This document shows, piece after piece, positions 52,189 to 63,300 of a stretch of 64,000 bases of DNA. Both the position numbers and the translations under genes were made by a program. Under the pieces are notes generated by a model. That model made no database searches, was not told the origin of the DNA, and was given only the letters and a program-made list of their open reading frames with translations. Within the stretch, counting starts at the first letter, position 1. Each line of letters begins with the position of its first letter. Source of the stretch: Algorimicrobium algoritergicola (GTDB taxonomy: Bacteria > Bacteroidota > Bacteroidia > Flavobacteriales > Flavobacteriaceae). The DNA lies in contig NZ_VSKL01000002.1 of assembly GCF_008086165.1 (NCBI RefSeq), forward strand, positions 615,777 through 679,776, in the 5' to 3' direction.

Positions 52189-53919
52189 ATGGAGCACTTT
52201 GTAGTATCAGCACGTAAATACAGACCACAAACGTTTAAGGACGTTGTTGGTCAGCAGGCTATTACAAACACCTTATTAAATGCCATTGAAAACAATCATT
52301 TAGCACAAGGCTTACTGTTTACAGGTCCACGTGGTGTTGGTAAAACAACCTGTGCACGTATTTTGGCTAAAATGATTAATAGTGATGGTACGGAGAAAGC
52401 GGATGAAGATTTTGCTTTTAACATCTTTGAATTGGATGCCGCCTCTAATAACTCGGTAGACGATATTAGAAACCTAACAGATCAAGTCCGCATTCCACCA
52501 CAAGTCGGGAAATATAAAGTTTATATTATTGACGAGGTCCACATGTTATCTCAAGCGGCTTTTAATGCCTTTTTAAAAACATTAGAAGAACCACCAAAGC
52601 ATTGTATCTTTATTTTAGCAACTACGGAAAAGCATAAAATTATACCAACCATATTATCGCGTTGTCAGATTTTCGACTTTAAACGGATTACAGTTAAAGA
52701 TGCCAAGTCTTACTTAAAATATATTGCCGACGAACAAGGTATTACAGCTGAAGATGATGCCTTACACATCATTGCTCAAAAAGCCGATGGTGCTATGCGT
52801 GATGCGTTATCTATTTTTGATCGTGTGGTAAGTTTTTCAGGTAAAAATTTAACACGCCAAGCCGTAACAGAGAATTTAAACGTCCTTGATTACGAAACTT
52901 ATTTTACGAGTACCGATTTAATTCTTGAAAATAAAATACCAGAATTACTATTACAGTTTAATAGTATTTTATCTAAAGGATTTGATGGTCATCATTACAT
53001 TGCAGGATTAGCATCTCACTTTAGGGATTTATTAGTTTGCCAAAATCCAAGTACTGTTGAATTACTAGAGGTAGGCGAAGAAACGCAAGTCAAATATTTA
53101 GAACAATCGCGAAAAGCAAGCCAAGCACTTTTATTTGAAGGTATAGAGCTAGCCAACGATTGCGATCTGAAATACAAGTCCAGTAAAAACCAACGATTAC
53201 TCGTTGAACTCTGCCTTATGCAACTTGCCTCTATCACTTTCGATGGAGAAAAAAAAAATTCTAAAAACTTTATAATTCCACCGAGTTACTTTGCGAAGAT
53301 TGGTATCAAGCCAATTCCAGTAAATAAACAAGCTGTAGCCAGTAATCAACCAACTACACCAACCAAAGCTGAACCGGTTTCTGTTGAAAATAAATCTACC
53401 AATCAACCAGTCCATAAAGTTGAAGAAACGCGACCAGTCCTTACATTGGACGCTAAAAAGAAAACAACGTCTGGATTATCTTTAAAAAGTATTCGTGCTA
53501 AAAAAGAACATCAAATCCGACAAATGGATGTCGTTATAGATGAAACGGATTTACCGAAGGATACTTTTACCGAAGAACAACTTATAGTGGTTTGGAATGT
53601 GTTTGTAAAGGAATTAGAAGCGACTGGAAAATTCAATTTGGCGTCTATATTATCCATTGATGTACCTAAAGTAAAAGGAAATGCCATTCAACTTGAATTT
53701 CCGAATGCGACCAATAAAGTGGAAGTTGAAAGGGAATCGTATGATTTGTTAAGCTATATTAGAAAAGAGCTTAATAATTACGATATTCATTTAGACATTT
53801 CCATCAACGAAGAAATGGAAAAGCAATATGCTTATACCGCCGAAGAGCAGTTTGAAAAACTCAAAGAAAAAAACCCAGCAATTGATGTCTTGAAAAAGAC
53901 CTTCGGGTTAGATTTTTAA
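52189..53919 (+). CDS. dnaX: DNA polymerase III subunit gamma/tau, lacking the zinc module
   Basis: 576 residues. It is the clamp-loader motor of the replisome. Walker A GPRGVGKTT (46-54), ELDAASNNSVDDI, Walker B VYIIDEVHMLS, sensor 1 ILATTEKHKI and the Arg finger in LSRCQIF are all present. The four-Cys zinc module that most DnaX proteins carry between the Walker A helix and ELDAAS is replaced by about 14 acidic residues (SDGTEKADEDFAFN). The C-terminal third is a low-complexity linker plus a tau-like domain with basic stretches. It leads an operon with a lipoprotein gene and miaE. Confidence 0.95.
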   Translation: MEHFVVSARKYRPQTFKDVVGQQAITNTLLNAIENNHLAQGLLFTGPRGVGKTTCARILAKMINSDGTEKADEDFAFNIFELDAASNNSVDDIRNLTDQVRIPPQVGKYKVYIIDEVHMLSQAAFNAFLKTLEEPPKHCIFILATTEKHKIIPTILSRCQIFDFKRITVKDAKSYLKYIADEQGITAEDDALHIIAQKADGAMRDALSIFDRVVSFSGKNLTRQAVTENLNVLDYETYFTSTDLILENKIPELLLQFNSILSKGFDGHHYIAGLASHFRDLLVCQNPSTVELLEVGEETQVKYLEQSRKASQALLFEGIELANDCDLKYKSSKNQRLLVELCLMQLASITFDGEKKNSKNFIIPPSYFAKIGIKPIPVNKQAVASNQPTTPTKAEPVSVENKSTNQPVHKVEETRPVLTLDAKKKTTSGLSLKSIRAKKEHQIRQMDVVIDETDLPKDTFTEEQLIVVWNVFVKELEATGKFNLASILSIDVPKVKGNAIQLEFPNATNKVEVERESYDLLSYIRKELNNYDIHLDISINEEMEKQYAYTAEEQFEKLKEKNPAIDVLKKTFGLDF

Positions 53920-53925
53920 AGCCTT

Positions 53926-54471
53926 ATGAAATATACGAGCCTATTTTTAATATTTGCTAGTGCCATGATTTTTGCAGCTTGTGATGGTCGTGATCGGTTG
54001 CATAAAACACCGCAAGAAATTCTACATGAAACCGAGTTATTAGATTCGTTTTCTGAAAACAGCATCTACATACCTGCAGGATATGCGGAAAAAATTACTG
54101 ATACAATTTTTAGTAACGGTTACAATATTCATATAAAAATGTATAGTGATCTGGAAAATTATATTACAGTTATTTCAGGTAAAGAAACAACGAATTACAG
54201 AGATTTTAGTTTATATATTAAAGTCATTAAGGATGGGAAGATTATAATGGATAAAACATTTAATAAACAACATCATATGATTTATGAATCAGCCAGTATA
54301 GATTTAAAGACGAGTTATTTACGAGATTTTTGGATTTCTATTGATGATAAACATTATAAAGATAAAAACACACCTGTTATTAATTTCGAATATTATTCCC
54401 CTATTTCAAAAGAAACTGAAGTAATGTCTGTTATTGCTTTGGATGGTAGATACGATTTTGAAGTGAATTAA
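53926..54471 (+). CDS. Lipoprotein of unknown function
   Basis: 181 residues with a lipobox (IFAAC, Cys19). Two beta sheets are suggested by alternating residues (YNIHIKMYSDLENYITVISG, DFSLYIKVIKDGKIIMDKTF). It resembles small DUF4738-type lipoproteins but that is tentative. It begins six bases after dnaX and 11 before miaE, so it is co-transcribed. Confidence 0.72.
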   Translation: MKYTSLFLIFASAMIFAACDGRDRLHKTPQEILHETELLDSFSENSIYIPAGYAEKITDTIFSNGYNIHIKMYSDLENYITVISGKETTNYRDFSLYIKVIKDGKIIMDKTFNKQHHMIYESASIDLKTSYLRDFWISIDDKHYKDKNTPVINFEYYSPISKETEVMSVIALDGRYDFEVN

Positions 54472-54482
54472 AAATAATAAAC

Positions 54483-55064
54483 ATGCTAGGACTAAAATTA
54501 CCTACAGACCCACGATGGGTAAATATTGTAGAAAAGAATATTGAAGAAATACTAACGGATCATGCTTACTGCGAGCAAAAAGCAGCAAGTACAGCCATTT
54601 CACTTATTGTTGGTTTTCCAGAATACACGGAATTAGTGCAAGAAATGATTGCTTTGGTTAAAGAAGAAATTAGTCATTTTAAAATGGTTCACGATCGGAT
54701 TTTAGATCATGGTTGGACTTTGGGTCGCGATCGTAAGGATGAGTATGTTTTAAAACTGATTACCTTTTTCCCTAAAGGAGGCAGTCGTACCACACAACTA
54801 GTCCACAGATTATTATATGCTGCTTTAATTGAAGCTAGAAGTTGTGAACGTTTCCGTTTGCTTTCGGAAGAGTTAGAAGATAAAGAACTAGCAGAATTTT
54901 ACAGAAAATTGATGGTGAGTGAAGCCAATCATTATACCATGTTTTTAGGTTTTGCAAGACAATATGGTGACCGGAATGAAGTTGATAAAAAATGGAATGA
55001 TTTATTAGACTACGAAGCCAACATTATGAAGGATTTGAGTAAATCCGAAACTATTCACGGTTAA
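54483..55064 (+). CDS. miaE: tRNA-(ms2io6A37) hydroxylase, MiaE-like
   Basis: 193 residues. A ferritin-like four-helix protein with di-iron ligands in ALVKEEISHFKMVHDRI, ALIEARSCERFRLLSEEL and SEANHYTMFLGFARQ (the E-x2-H pairs). It hydroxylates the isopentenyl group of the modified adenosine at tRNA position 37. The conserved N-terminus LGLKLPTDPRWV is present. It is the last gene of the dnaX operon; a bidirectional terminator follows. Confidence 0.93.
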   Translation: MLGLKLPTDPRWVNIVEKNIEEILTDHAYCEQKAASTAISLIVGFPEYTELVQEMIALVKEEISHFKMVHDRILDHGWTLGRDRKDEYVLKLITFFPKGGSRTTQLVHRLLYAALIEARSCERFRLLSEELEDKELAEFYRKLMVSEANHYTMFLGFARQYGDRNEVDKKWNDLLDYEANIMKDLSKSETIHG

Positions 55065-55068
55065 AACA

Positions 55069-55102
55069 AAAAACTCCAATACTAAAAAGCGTTGGAGTTT
55101 TT
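55069..55102. terminator. Bidirectional terminator between miaE and the outer-membrane protein gene
   Basis: AAAAACTCCAA / TTGGAGTTTTT, an 11-bp perfect stem with a 12-base loop and A/T runs on both sides. Confidence 0.85.
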
Positions 55103-55125
55103 AAAGAATATAATTGGTTAATTAG

Positions 55126-55656
55126 TTAAATTTTTACACCAATACCGATTTGGATGTTGGTATTTTTAGCTTCTAAATTAGCTGGATTATCATCTAAAAT
55201 ATTAGTTACACCATAGTGGTATCTTGCATCAATAAAGAATTCATCAGTAATCATAAATTCTAAAGCACCAACACCTGAAAAGCTAAAGTTTCTGTAGCCA
55301 TCTTCAAATTCGTGTATTTTAACACCTACTAATGGACCTGCACCAAGTGATAGTCTATCACCAATTCTAAATTTTAGTAAAATAGGCGCTTGAATATAAT
55401 CTACGCGTAAGTTTCTATCTTTAGCACCTTCCGCAGAAAACTGAAGTTCTGGAGCTAATGCAATGGATGCCGATAAATCATATTCACCAAAGAAACCAAT
55501 AGCAAAACCATTACGGTGCTGATTGTCAAAAGTAGCATCTGGTTCAAAATCTAAATTGGAAACATTAATGCCGGCACGCACACCATACATAGCGTTTTGA
55601 GCATAAGAAATAGTAGCAATAATTACAAAAGCTATTAAAAGTAATTGTTTTTTCAT
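55126..55656 (-). CDS. Outer-membrane beta-barrel protein, PorT-like
   Basis: 176 residues. Signal peptide (LLLIAFVIIATISYAQ), then about eight amphipathic strands (MYGVRAGINVSNLDF, GFAIGFFGEYDLS, IALAPELQFSAEG, APILLKFRIGDRLSLGAGPL, FSFSGVGALEFMI, EFFIDARYHYGV) ending IQIGIGVKI. This fits the small PorT/OMP_b-brl barrels. Its cargo is unknown. Confidence 0.83.
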   Translation of the reverse strand: MKKQLLLIAFVIIATISYAQNAMYGVRAGINVSNLDFEPDATFDNQHRNGFAIGFFGEYDLSASIALAPELQFSAEGAKDRNLRVDYIQAPILLKFRIGDRLSLGAGPLVGVKIHEFEDGYRNFSFSGVGALEFMITDEFFIDARYHYGVTNILDDNPANLEAKNTNIQIGIGVKI

Positions 55657-55757
55657 GATTATAAAAGTTTTAATGCAATCTTAAAATTGATTTAGTTCTA
55701 GCGAATATAAATTATTTTATTAAATATAATATAATTAAAAGACAAACTGCATGTTTT

Positions 55758-56663
55758 TTACTGTGTATTGCTCGAAACCGTATCATAATAGATGCTTTTA
55801 ATAATTCCGTCTGCCAAACCAATTTTTGGCACATAAATATCCTTGGCACCACTCCATTTCATAGCAGATAAGTAAATCCGGGTTGCAGGAATAATAACAT
55901 CTGCACGATCTTGATTTAAATCGAGTTCTGAAATACGTTCTTCATAAGAATACGTTTGCAACATATTATAATAAGACGTTAAATAGAAATAGGTTAAAGG
56001 CTTCCCAATGGCTTTACCCGAAATTTTAAATATCTTATTAATGTTTCCTCCAGTACCTAAAACATCTATTTTTTCAAAAGCTTGGGTGTGGGTTTTAATC
56101 CACTGCTCCAATTCGTTCCAGGTTTCACTTTTAACAATGTCATTCAATAAACGAACCGTTCCTATTTTAAAAGAACGCGAGGTTATAGATTCCCCATTAT
56201 GAATTACCGTAAACTCGGTACTTCCACCACCAACATCTACATATAAATAGGTTTTGTTAGCATCAATGTAGGAGTTTAAATCGGTTGCTGCGATGATTGC
56301 TGCTTCCTCTTCCCCATTAATAGTATCAATTTTAATTTCGGTTTTATCAAAAATACGATTCGAAATTTTATCACCATTACTAGCCTCTCGCATCGCAGAT
56401 GTTGCACACGCTTTATACTTAACCACATTATGAGATTTCATAAGGAGTTTAAAAGCCTGCATGGTATCTAATAATCGTTCGCCATTGTGTTTTGAAATTT
56501 TACCTTTCATAAACACATCCGAACCTAAACGAATAGGAACACGAACCAGTGAGCTTTTTTTAAAGCGCGTAGGTTTTCCCTTTTCTTCAATAATATTGGC
56601 TATCAGCAACCGAACGGCATTGGAACCAATATCTATTGCTGCATATTTTTTAATGGTTAGCAT
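55758..56663 (-). CDS. ppx: Exopolyphosphatase / guanosine pentaphosphate phosphohydrolase family
   Basis: 301 residues, the short form. Actin-like ATPase fold: AIDIGSNAVRLLIANI (phosphate 1), LYVDVGGGSTEFTVI (phosphate 2), VLGTGGNINKIFK, and catalytic Glu in GEEEAAIIA. It degrades polyphosphate or pppGpp. It starts one base after the ppk1 stop, so polyphosphate synthesis and breakdown are encoded together. Confidence 0.93.
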   Translation of the reverse strand: MLTIKKYAAIDIGSNAVRLLIANIIEEKGKPTRFKKSSLVRVPIRLGSDVFMKGKISKHNGERLLDTMQAFKLLMKSHNVVKYKACATSAMREASNGDKISNRIFDKTEIKIDTINGEEEAAIIAATDLNSYIDANKTYLYVDVGGGSTEFTVIHNGESITSRSFKIGTVRLLNDIVKSETWNELEQWIKTHTQAFEKIDVLGTGGNINKIFKISGKAIGKPLTYFYLTSYYNMLQTYSYEERISELDLNQDRADVIIPATRIYLSAMKWSGAKDIYVPKIGLADGIIKSIYYDTVSSNTQ

Positions 56664-56664
56664 G

Positions 56665-58722
56665 CTAACTTTTTAATTTGTTTAAATAATAGTCATATAT
56701 CGCGAACTGTGCACGAACTATAGGCTCTTTCTTTTCTTTATACTGATTATTTTGCGTTTCATTCAGAATACGTGCCTTGACATTTGCACTCCAAAAAATA
56801 TCAAAATTGTCTAATAACTCCTGTTTAATATCGTCATCATAAATTGGACAACTAACCTCTACTCTGTTTTCAATATTTCTGGTCATTAAATCAGCGGATG
56901 AAATGTAGATTTGTGCATCATCATCCGGGCCAAAAATATAAAGTCTAGAATGCTCTAAAAACTTATCTACAATGCTTATTACCTCTATGTTTTCACTCAT
57001 ATTTGGTACACCTGGAATTAAACAGCAAATGCCACGAACAACCATTTGAATTTTAACACCTGCCCGACTTGCTTCATATAATTTATCAACCATTTTATAA
57101 CTAGATAAACTATTCATTTTAAACCGAATTTGAGCTGGCTTCCCTAATGATGCGTTAATAATCTGCCCATTAATAAGCCTGAAAAATGCTTTTTCCGTAT
57201 AATGAGGCGAGGTAATGATATGCTTATAGCGGTATATTTTATAATTAATTTCAAAGAAACTAAAGACCTTATTAATGTCCTTCAAAATTTTCTGATTGGC
57301 CGTAAATAAGGTGTAATCCGTATAAATTTTGGCAGTAGATTCATTAAAATTTCCCGTACTCACAAATCCGTATCGTTTAATTTTATTTTCTTCTTCGCGC
57401 TCAATGACACACATTTTACTGTGTACTTTTAAGCCTTGAACACCAAAAATTAAATGCACACCTTCATTTTGCATTTGTTGGGCATAATCAATATTGGCTT
57501 GTTCATCAAAACGCGCTTGAATTTCAATAGAAACGGTCACTTTCTTACCGTTTTTAGCAGCATTAATTAAGGAACTGGCTACGTGAGAAATTTGAGCTAA
57601 TCGATAAATAGTAATCTTAATAGTGGATACTTTAGGATCTAAAGCGGCTTCACGTAAAAACTTAACGATGTATGAAAACGTGTGATATGGCGTGTGAATT
57701 AAATAGTCTTTATGCGCTATAGATTTAAAAATACTTTCCTGAAAACTTAAACCTTTTACAGGTAATGCTTCAATTTTGGAGTACAGTAAATCGGTACGTC
57801 CCAAACTAGGAAAATCCATATAATCGCGACGGTTGTGATAACGACCACCAGGAATTTTGCTGTCTGTAGATTCAATATTCATTTTATCCATTAAATAGGA
57901 TAAGGTAACTTGATCTATGGTTTTATCATAAACGAATCGGACGGGTTCACCAATTTGACGGTCTTTTACACTATCTGATATTTTTTCAATAAAACTTTTA
58001 CTTAAATCACTTTCCAAATCTAATTCACCATCTCTGGTAATTTTTATCATATGAGCCGAAATGACATCGTAATCAAAAATATCGAAGATTTCATCCAAAC
58101 AGTAACGCAATAAATCGTCCAACATGATAATATAACTTTTACCATCCTGTTTCGGTAAAACCACAAAACGATCCATAGATTTTGAAATTTCAATAAGTGC
58201 ATATTGATTTTCATTATCTGTCATACTCAACTTTACAGCTAAATATGCAGCACTATCTTTTAAGTTTGGAAGTTCTACATAATCACTCAAAATAATAGTC
58301 ACCAAAGCAGGACTCACCTTTTGATGAAAGTAATTTTTTATAAAATCGTGTTGAGACGGTTGAATTTTTTTTTCATTAATAATGAAAATATTTTCGTCTT
58401 CGAGTTTCTTATGAATTTTACTTAAAATTTCTAAACTATCACTCTGTTGCTTAATAACTATTTGGGTAATAATATCTAATAATTCATTGGCTTTTATACC
58501 TCCAAGTTCACTTTTACCGCCTTTTCCGGCTTCAACAATGCGTTTTACAGTAGCGTAACGCACTTTAAAAAACTCATCTAAATTGTTAGAAAAAATACCT
58601 AAAAATCGGAGTCGTTCAATTAACGGAACGGTTTCATCATCAGCCTCTTGTAAAACGCGATCATTAAACTGCAACCAGCTAACTTCTCTGTTTATATAAC
58701 GGTTTTCTTGTTGTTTCGTCAT
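56665..58722 (-). CDS. ppk1: Polyphosphate kinase 1
   Basis: 685 residues, the family length. It polymerises the terminal phosphate of ATP into polyphosphate. The autophosphorylated His is His434 in GLKVHSKM (E. coli His435). YINREVSWLQFNDRVLQEA opens the N domain; RFDEQANIDYAQQMQNEG and GFVSTGNFNESTAKIYTDY mark the catalytic domains; the second conserved His lies in EHSRLYIFG. The gene is first in a ppk1-ppx pair. Confidence 0.97.
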   Translation of the reverse strand: MTKQQENRYINREVSWLQFNDRVLQEADDETVPLIERLRFLGIFSNNLDEFFKVRYATVKRIVEAGKGGKSELGGIKANELLDIITQIVIKQQSDSLEILSKIHKKLEDENIFIINEKKIQPSQHDFIKNYFHQKVSPALVTIILSDYVELPNLKDSAAYLAVKLSMTDNENQYALIEISKSMDRFVVLPKQDGKSYIIMLDDLLRYCLDEIFDIFDYDVISAHMIKITRDGELDLESDLSKSFIEKISDSVKDRQIGEPVRFVYDKTIDQVTLSYLMDKMNIESTDSKIPGGRYHNRRDYMDFPSLGRTDLLYSKIEALPVKGLSFQESIFKSIAHKDYLIHTPYHTFSYIVKFLREAALDPKVSTIKITIYRLAQISHVASSLINAAKNGKKVTVSIEIQARFDEQANIDYAQQMQNEGVHLIFGVQGLKVHSKMCVIEREEENKIKRYGFVSTGNFNESTAKIYTDYTLFTANQKILKDINKVFSFFEINYKIYRYKHIITSPHYTEKAFFRLINGQIINASLGKPAQIRFKMNSLSSYKMVDKLYEASRAGVKIQMVVRGICCLIPGVPNMSENIEVISIVDKFLEHSRLYIFGPDDDAQIYISSADLMTRNIENRVEVSCPIYDDDIKQELLDNFDIFWSANVKARILNETQNNQYKEKKEPIVRAQFAIYDYYLNKLKS

Positions 58723-58815
58723 TAAAAATTTTTAGTTATACTACAAATATATTCTATTGTATGGAATTTTCAGGTATTAATAATTCGTTAAATTGTTTAT
58801 TATTGAATTGCGTAT

Positions 58816-59304
58816 TTATCCTTTTAAGTCCTTTGGAAAAATAGTACGACTCGTATTTCCCATACCTATTTCTTGCCACGAATCAATATTAAAGGTGATG
58901 GTTACCAAACCACATGTTGGCACATTTTCAATATTTTTATTTCCATATATATTCACAAAATTAGTAATGGCGTCATTATGACCAAATACCATTAGACTGT
59001 TTATTTGATTTGAACAATTTTTAATATGAAAGGTGAGATATTCACCTGAAAAATCATATAATTCATGATTAAAATGGCAAATTTCTAATGGGATATTTAA
59101 CTTTTTGATAAAAATTTCAGCAGTCGTTTGCGCTCTAACGGCATTACTGGACCACAATAAATCGGGACAAAAATTAGTGCTTTTTAATTGATTAGAAACG
59201 TTGTTAGCATCTGTTAATCCTCGCATATTTAATGGTCGAAGTGGATCTGGTAGATTATGCTTCCACGATGATTTGGCATGCCTTACTAAAGTGAGTGTTT
59301 TCAT
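58816..59304 (-). CDS. sixA: Histidine phosphatase family protein, SixA-like
   Basis: 162 residues. The branch-1 motif is LVRHAKSSW with catalytic His9, followed by LNMRGLTDANNVSNQL, the SSNAVRAQTTAEIF arm and VFGHNDAITNF with the second His. The RHA-KS pattern and size match SixA, which dephosphorylates histidine phosphotransfer domains. The target here is unknown. Confidence 0.88.
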   Translation of the reverse strand: MKTLTLVRHAKSSWKHNLPDPLRPLNMRGLTDANNVSNQLKSTNFCPDLLWSSNAVRAQTTAEIFIKKLNIPLEICHFNHELYDFSGEYLTFHIKNCSNQINSLMVFGHNDAITNFVNIYGNKNIENVPTCGLVTITFNIDSWQEIGMGNTSRTIFPKDLKG

Positions 59305-59811
59305 ATTTTATCGATTAAAAGTAGTTTTTGTCGTTTAACTGTTGTTTAAATCAGACAAATGACTTACATTGCACCAGAATTTAAAATTAAACGCTATTAA
59401 TCAACCTAAATTACATGAAAAAATTGACCTACAAAAGACCAAAATCCTAATTTTTTAGAACGTAACATTCGGTTATTCTCAAAAAGCACTGTCGATTAAT
59501 TATATCTATTTATCGACTAAGTGTTTAGCAAGATCCTTTAATCGAATTTATAAGTGATTTAACATTTTTTTTTGATTGATTGATTTAATCGCATTTTATT
59601 TGTGGTGTAAGCTATTAATCAAGATGATCCCAAATCAAACTAAAAAACTTAATCCATTCGCATGCAAGCATGCTCTTCCCTCAATATTTTTTAGCAAAAT
59701 AAATGTATTGTTGAACCTCAAAAAGGTTTAACTACTATTTAAACGATTTAATTGAACTGATTTTATAGCTTTTGATAATCAATAAGTTAAAGAATTAATA
59801 TATCAATAATT
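59305..59811. other. 507-bp non-coding gap before the adhesin locus
   Basis: No frame, RNA or promoter box that I can support. The only marked structure is GCATGC-AA-GCATGC at 59660-59673, a direct and inverted doubling of GCATGC. A TTGATTGATTGA run lies near 59571. The length suits a long leader for the secreted gene at 59812. Confidence 0.4.
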
Positions 59812-60330
59812 ATGAAAAATAGAATGAACATGGCGTTAACAACCGTAGTAATGGTTTGTGCGTTATTAGTTGTTTTCACAAGTAGCAGTTTTGCTCAAGA
59901 AAACCCTATCTATCAACTCTCTGATAATACTGACAGCCAAAGTATGTCCAGAACTTCAACACGCGTTACTTCTTATCCAGAAGATCTGCTGTATGATTTG
60001 GAACCTTCTGTTTATATTAAAAACAATCAGATAATTGAAGTTACCGAAGGCCAAGCGCCAAAAGTAGTAAAGCTTAAAGACATAAACTCATTCAACATAT
60101 TAAGTTCAGACAATGACTTATTTAAGCGTGTTGAGATGATTACTATCAATATTACATCGGCTTCAGATTTAATGCGTCCTTTTAATGTAGATAACATTAG
60201 AGGGTTTGGTAGCCTAAAATATATTTATTTGAAATGTGAATCTTCAGTTACTGAAAGTCAAATACGAAATTTCATCCAACAAGCGGATTCAGAAATTAGT
60301 ATTTTTTACAAAATATTTAACCGTTCATAA
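59812..60330 (+). CDS. Small secreted protein preceding the large adhesin
   Basis: 172 residues with a signal peptide (MALTTVVMVCALLVVFTSSS then FAQ). The mature part is mixed alpha/beta, ending SDLMRPFNVDNIRGFGSLKY and IYLKCESSVTESQIRNFIQQ. No T9SS-type C-terminal domain and no known family recognised. It lies 32 bases before the adhesin start, suggesting joint expression and possibly a dedicated partner (inference). Confidence 0.7.
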   Translation: MKNRMNMALTTVVMVCALLVVFTSSSFAQENPIYQLSDNTDSQSMSRTSTRVTSYPEDLLYDLEPSVYIKNNQIIEVTEGQAPKVVKLKDINSFNILSSDNDLFKRVEMITINITSASDLMRPFNVDNIRGFGSLKYIYLKCESSVTESQIRNFIQQADSEISIFYKIFNRS

Positions 60331-60362
60331 ATTTGGTATTAGCTTAATTTAAAGTTACAAAA

Positions 60363-63300
60363 ATGGAAAACTTATACACCTCAAAAACCAAGAACTATAA
60401 AACGCAAACTCAATTTGCGTTAGCTGTATTTATGCTATTGGCAGCTACTTTTTATAGTTATAGTCAAGTGCGCGTAAACTTTGAACCTCGAACGTCCATC
60501 TACACGCCATCCAAAACTATTTATAATGTAAAAGGAGATTTTACCATGATGGGTAATACCAACTTAACATTAGCTACCTATGGTGACAACACCAATAATG
60601 GTGGAAATGACATGAAGTATGTGGATATTGACAACGATGTAAATACATTGAATTCATCATCTGCCACTTTACAATTTTCCCAAGAGAACAACGCTATTCC
60701 AGAATGTTCTAATGTGGTGTATGCTGGTTTATATTGGTCTGGTCGAGCTGGCTCAAGTAATACATTTACTGTAACTAAGAACGTGCCAAATGGTACTTTT
60801 ATAACGGAAACTATTAATACAACCGATGTAATTTATAGTAATGAAAGTATTGATAATACGGACTACTCATTAAATATTTCTAGTTCTGGTGGTACGTACA
60901 GATATACATTTACTACACCGGGATCGGGGAATAAGGTTGAATTTATTTACAGAACATCTGGAAATAATGAAACCTTACATGTTTCCGTAAATAATGGTCC
61001 AGAGTCTGCAATATCTACAAGTTCAATTGACGATGATAACGCTTATTTAAGTTCACCATACCAAGTATTTTCAGATTCAAATTATACATTAGAAGTTACT
61101 AGGTTAAGACTACAATGGACAGATAGAGCTTATGTAAATGTTAATTACACGCAAACAGTTCCTGCTTTATCGGCAATTACCAAAAATTATGATAAGCGTA
61201 AAGTTTCCATAAAAGGCCCAACTTCTGGTAGCTATACTGAATTAACAGCGAATGCAACCGATATTTATTACCCAACAAATTCAGATGATTATATGTATTC
61301 GGCTTATGCTGAAATTACAGATTATGTAAGAACTAATGGATTAGGAGAATATTTTGTAGCTGATTTAGCTTTAAGAGAAGGTGATCCTGACGGAACTGGC
61401 TACTATGGTGGCTGGGGAATGGTTGTTGTTTACGAAAACACAAAAATGAAATGGCGTGATGTGACTGTTTTTGACGGTCATGCTTATGTTGTTTCTGGTA
61501 ACAATAATCAATACACTATAGGTGTTAATGGATTTAATTCAACTCAAAATGGCGATGTTAATGTTAAGTTAGGTGTCATGGGTGGTGAAGGTGATGTGTC
61601 TTTTACTGGTGATACATTCCAAATTGAAAATAGAAATTCAGGAACCTATACATCATTAAGTCATTCTGGAAACAATACCAATAACTTTTTTAAATCGTCC
61701 ATAAATACAGGAGGAAACCCTAGAAACCCGCAATTATTAAATAATACAGGTGTTGATATTAGTATGTTTAATATAAACAATACGAACAATGCTATTATAA
61801 ATAATAATCAAACTAGTACATCATTTAAATACTTTACGAATGGTGATACATACTCTATTTTTAATGTAACGTTTGCTGTTGATGCCTATATTCCAGAATC
61901 CGAAGGAATATTATCTGCAAATACAATTAATGGTGTAGCAGTAGGTAGTGGTAACTTAACAGTCCAGCCAGGTGATACTATTGAATACGGTGTTGAAATT
62001 AGAAACCGTGGAACAGAAGCTATTAATAATGGTCGATTGGTTATTCCAATACCTTTTACGTCATCTTTTGTACCAGGAAGTATCTCTTATAATGAATACA
62101 ATCCATTATTCCAGTCCTCCACTCCTTATTTTGATCCAAATGAAGGTGCTACAGGAGCTGTAATTTGGGACATGGCCTATATTCCATTAAACCCATTAAA
62201 TTTGGCCGAGCTTATGGCCGATATATCATTCGAAATTACATCTACAACGGATTGTTCTATTTTAGTTAACAATAATTGTACACCAAAAATTGTAATAGTC
62301 GGTGGTAATATATCAGGTACAGGTAATGTTTCGCAAACAACTTACTCATTACCGTTAATACAAGGGTATCAAGAAGATGGTGTCTGTCAAGGTGAACCTA
62401 ATACAGCTCCTATTGAAATTGATATCGATTCTGAACAATATATTTTAGATAATTGTACAGGTGTATCCGTTCAACGAGATTTCTTTTATTGTAGTTTTGA
62501 AGGTAATACAATTCCTGTTTCTGAAGTGTCTGGAAACTTTCCTCCTGGAACACAGTATTACAATTCATTTCCTATTACACCATCTACTATACAATATAAT
62601 CAAAACAACCCTTTTCCAGCTACAATAGGTGTATCTACTTATTACGCGATCCCTCCAGGTCAAGGTGGTTGTAACTATATTTTTACTATTGAAGTGAATG
62701 ATATTTTAACAACACCAACAACCAATAATGTAACGTACTGTTTAGGAGAAACCGCTTTACCATTAACAGCAACAACTTCTGAGTCTAATTACATATTGTT
62801 GTATTATATAAATAATAATCCTGCTACACCTGGTCAAGTTTCAATAACACCATCTACAAGTACTGCTGGCGTTTTCACATATTATGTATCTGAAGGACCA
62901 AGTAACTCCTGTACTGGCGACCGTACACCAATTACTGTCACAGTCCTGGATCCTATTACAATAACGTTAGATAGTGTAACAAATACAGGTTGCTCTGGGA
63001 ATGATATTGGTGCTATAAATATTTCTGTTTCCGGTGGAACTGGAAATTACACGTATTCTTGGGATGATGCATCTAATGCAACCACGCAAGACCTTTCTGG
63101 ATTACCAGCTGGAACATATTCAGTAACAGTAAATGATACAGATTCAAATTGTTCAGCTACGGATAGTTTTGAAATTATTGTTGAAGATACGGCTGCACCT
63201 ACAATAACAGCTCCAAATAATGTAAGTTTAGAAGGCTGTACCGCTGACGACATCACAAATGGAGGTTTAACAGCTTTGGCTTTTTCTGAAACAGAAGTTA

